This document shows, one piece after another, positions 63,506 to 64,000 of a DNA stretch of 64,000 nt; position 1 is the stretch's first letter, and every line of letters begins with the position of its first letter. The stretch is from Lysobacter sp. (GTDB lineage: Bacteria; Pseudomonadota; Gammaproteobacteria; Xanthomonadales; Xanthomonadaceae): positions 1 to 64,000 of the forward strand of contig WYBC01000014.1 of the NCBI GenBank assembly GCA_011526085.1. Reading direction: 5' to 3'. The notes beneath the pieces were generated by a model. The model ran no database searches and was not told where the DNA came from. It was given only the letters and a program-made list of their open reading frames with translations. Both the position numbers and the translations under genes were made by a program.

Positions 63506-64000
63506 ATGCTCGATCAGGAACTCGAAGTCAGCGTCCGCGCCAGGCGCAACGCGTACGTGGTCGACCCGCTGCTCGCGCTGAGTTCGCCGTACGGCGCGCA
63601 ACTGGTCAGCCGGCTCTCCGCGCTGGCGGACCTGACGGTGACGCGGACGTTCTGGCAGGCGATCGATTCCAGCGACTACTACCGCCGGGATCCGCTCGGA
63701 TTCTGGCCGAACGCGCTCCGCGAACGCCTGCCCGCCTCCACCGCGGACGATTTCAACCAGGCGATCACGCTCTGGGAAGAGGAACGGCAGCGCACCGACC
63801 TGTCGCACTGCCGGCTGCACTGGGTGATCGACAACGTCAGCGAATCGTCGTTTCCCGACGGCAGCCGCGCCGATCTGATCGAGCGCTACGAAAGCCTGCA
63901 CCAGGCGCTGACCTCACGCTCCGATCCCGCCGACGACGCCACCGAAAGCGCCGCGTACTACGGCACGATCGACAGCCTCGCGCTGGCCGCCGCGCTCGGC
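63506..64000 (+). CDS. Unknown protein, partial at window edge (cluster gene 7)
   Basis: The first 165 residues of a protein that continues past the window: MLDQELEVSVRARRNAYVVD, then LLALSSPYGAQLVSRLSALAD, TVTRTFWQAIDSS, and helical WEEERQRTDLSH further on. The VVDPLLALSS-like beginning could be a nucleotide-fold or PIN-like first strand, but that is weak. A second in-frame-shifted ORF begins at ATG 63426 behind a strong AGGAG and ends at about 63590, overlapping this start; either it is a leader peptide for coupling or the start of gene 7 is misplaced. Frame openness and the run of the cluster support a gene here. Confidence 0.65.
   Translation, partial: MLDQELEVSVRARRNAYVVDPLLALSSPYGAQLVSRLSALADLTVTRTFWQAIDSSDYYRRDPLGFWPNALRERLPASTADDFNQAITLWEEERQRTDLSHCRLHWVIDNVSESSFPDGSRADLIERYESLHQALTSRSDPADDATESAAYYGTIDSLALAAALG

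Noticed and set aside
59252-63901. A 1549-codon open frame on the minus strand across the unknown cluster
   Set aside because: It is antisense to four well-formed genes with ribosome sites, its translation is rich in His/Arg/Gly/Asp as expected from the complement of GC-rich coding sequence, and it has no domain motif.

Overview
The window reads as one high-GC chromosome segment of a gammaproteobacterium of the Xanthomonadaceae/Lysobacteraceae type (Lysobacter, Luteimonas or a relative). This is an inference from the dense, GC-rich genes with Shine-Dalgarno sites, the GTAGGAG and TAGGGTGCGCC REP-like hairpins, a probable XVIPCD-type secretion tail on one protein, and close likeness of the housekeeping genes to that family. 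No phage or transposase gene and no CRISPR array is visible.

Positions 1-28,000 are mostly polyamine and amino-acid catabolism. After the 5' end of ccmC (minus strand) comes puuR-puuC plus a flavin reductase (minus). Divergent from it are an omega-amino-acid:pyruvate aminotransferase, alanine dehydrogenase and a CoA-acylating semialdehyde dehydrogenase (plus), which together fit conversion of beta-alanine to acetyl-CoA. A sirtuin and an agmatinase follow, then two tandem small secreted proteins that arose by a duplication that also copied the agmatinase tail. A molybdopterin oxidoreductase, a serine hydrolase lipoprotein and a succinate-semialdehyde dehydrogenase precede a putrescine ABC importer (potFGHI), a putrescine aminotransferase (spuC), and two gamma-glutamylputrescine synthetase-like genes with puuD and puuB. 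Import, agmatine hydrolysis, both known putrescine breakdown routes (transamination and gamma-glutamylation), and the final oxidation to succinate are therefore encoded together. tRNA-Ala(GGC) and tRNA-Glu(TTC) close this region.

Positions 26,700-39,100 begin with a probable type IV secretion effector carrying an HEIQH metallopeptidase motif, then a DUF1249 gene and the divergent ppsR/ppsA pair. Next is an efflux module (thioesterase, SDR, RND permease, membrane-fusion protein, TetR) bracketed by a 54-bp direct repeat of the 3' end of the gene before it, which suggests insertion. Two GTGAC-N14-GTCAC sites flank the TetR gene.

Positions 39,200-55,000 hold a LytTR two-component operon, orn, tadA, an aldehyde dehydrogenase with DUF779 partner and a divergent sigma-54 activator (with a clear -24/-12 promoter), two paralogous membrane-anchored proteins coupled to guaA, then guaB, folD, a DUF1244 gene and an alpha/beta hydrolase. 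Several REP-like hairpins lie at gene ends here; in three cases they supply the stop codon.

Positions 55,248-64,000 hold a collinear cluster of at least seven genes that I do not recognise: two proteins with acidic N-terminal and arginine-rich C-terminal halves, an HExxH protein, three large proteins without recognised domains, and a partial gene at the edge. None shows a signal peptide or membrane segment and nearly all have strong ribosome sites. This is the best candidate for an undescribed system in the window.
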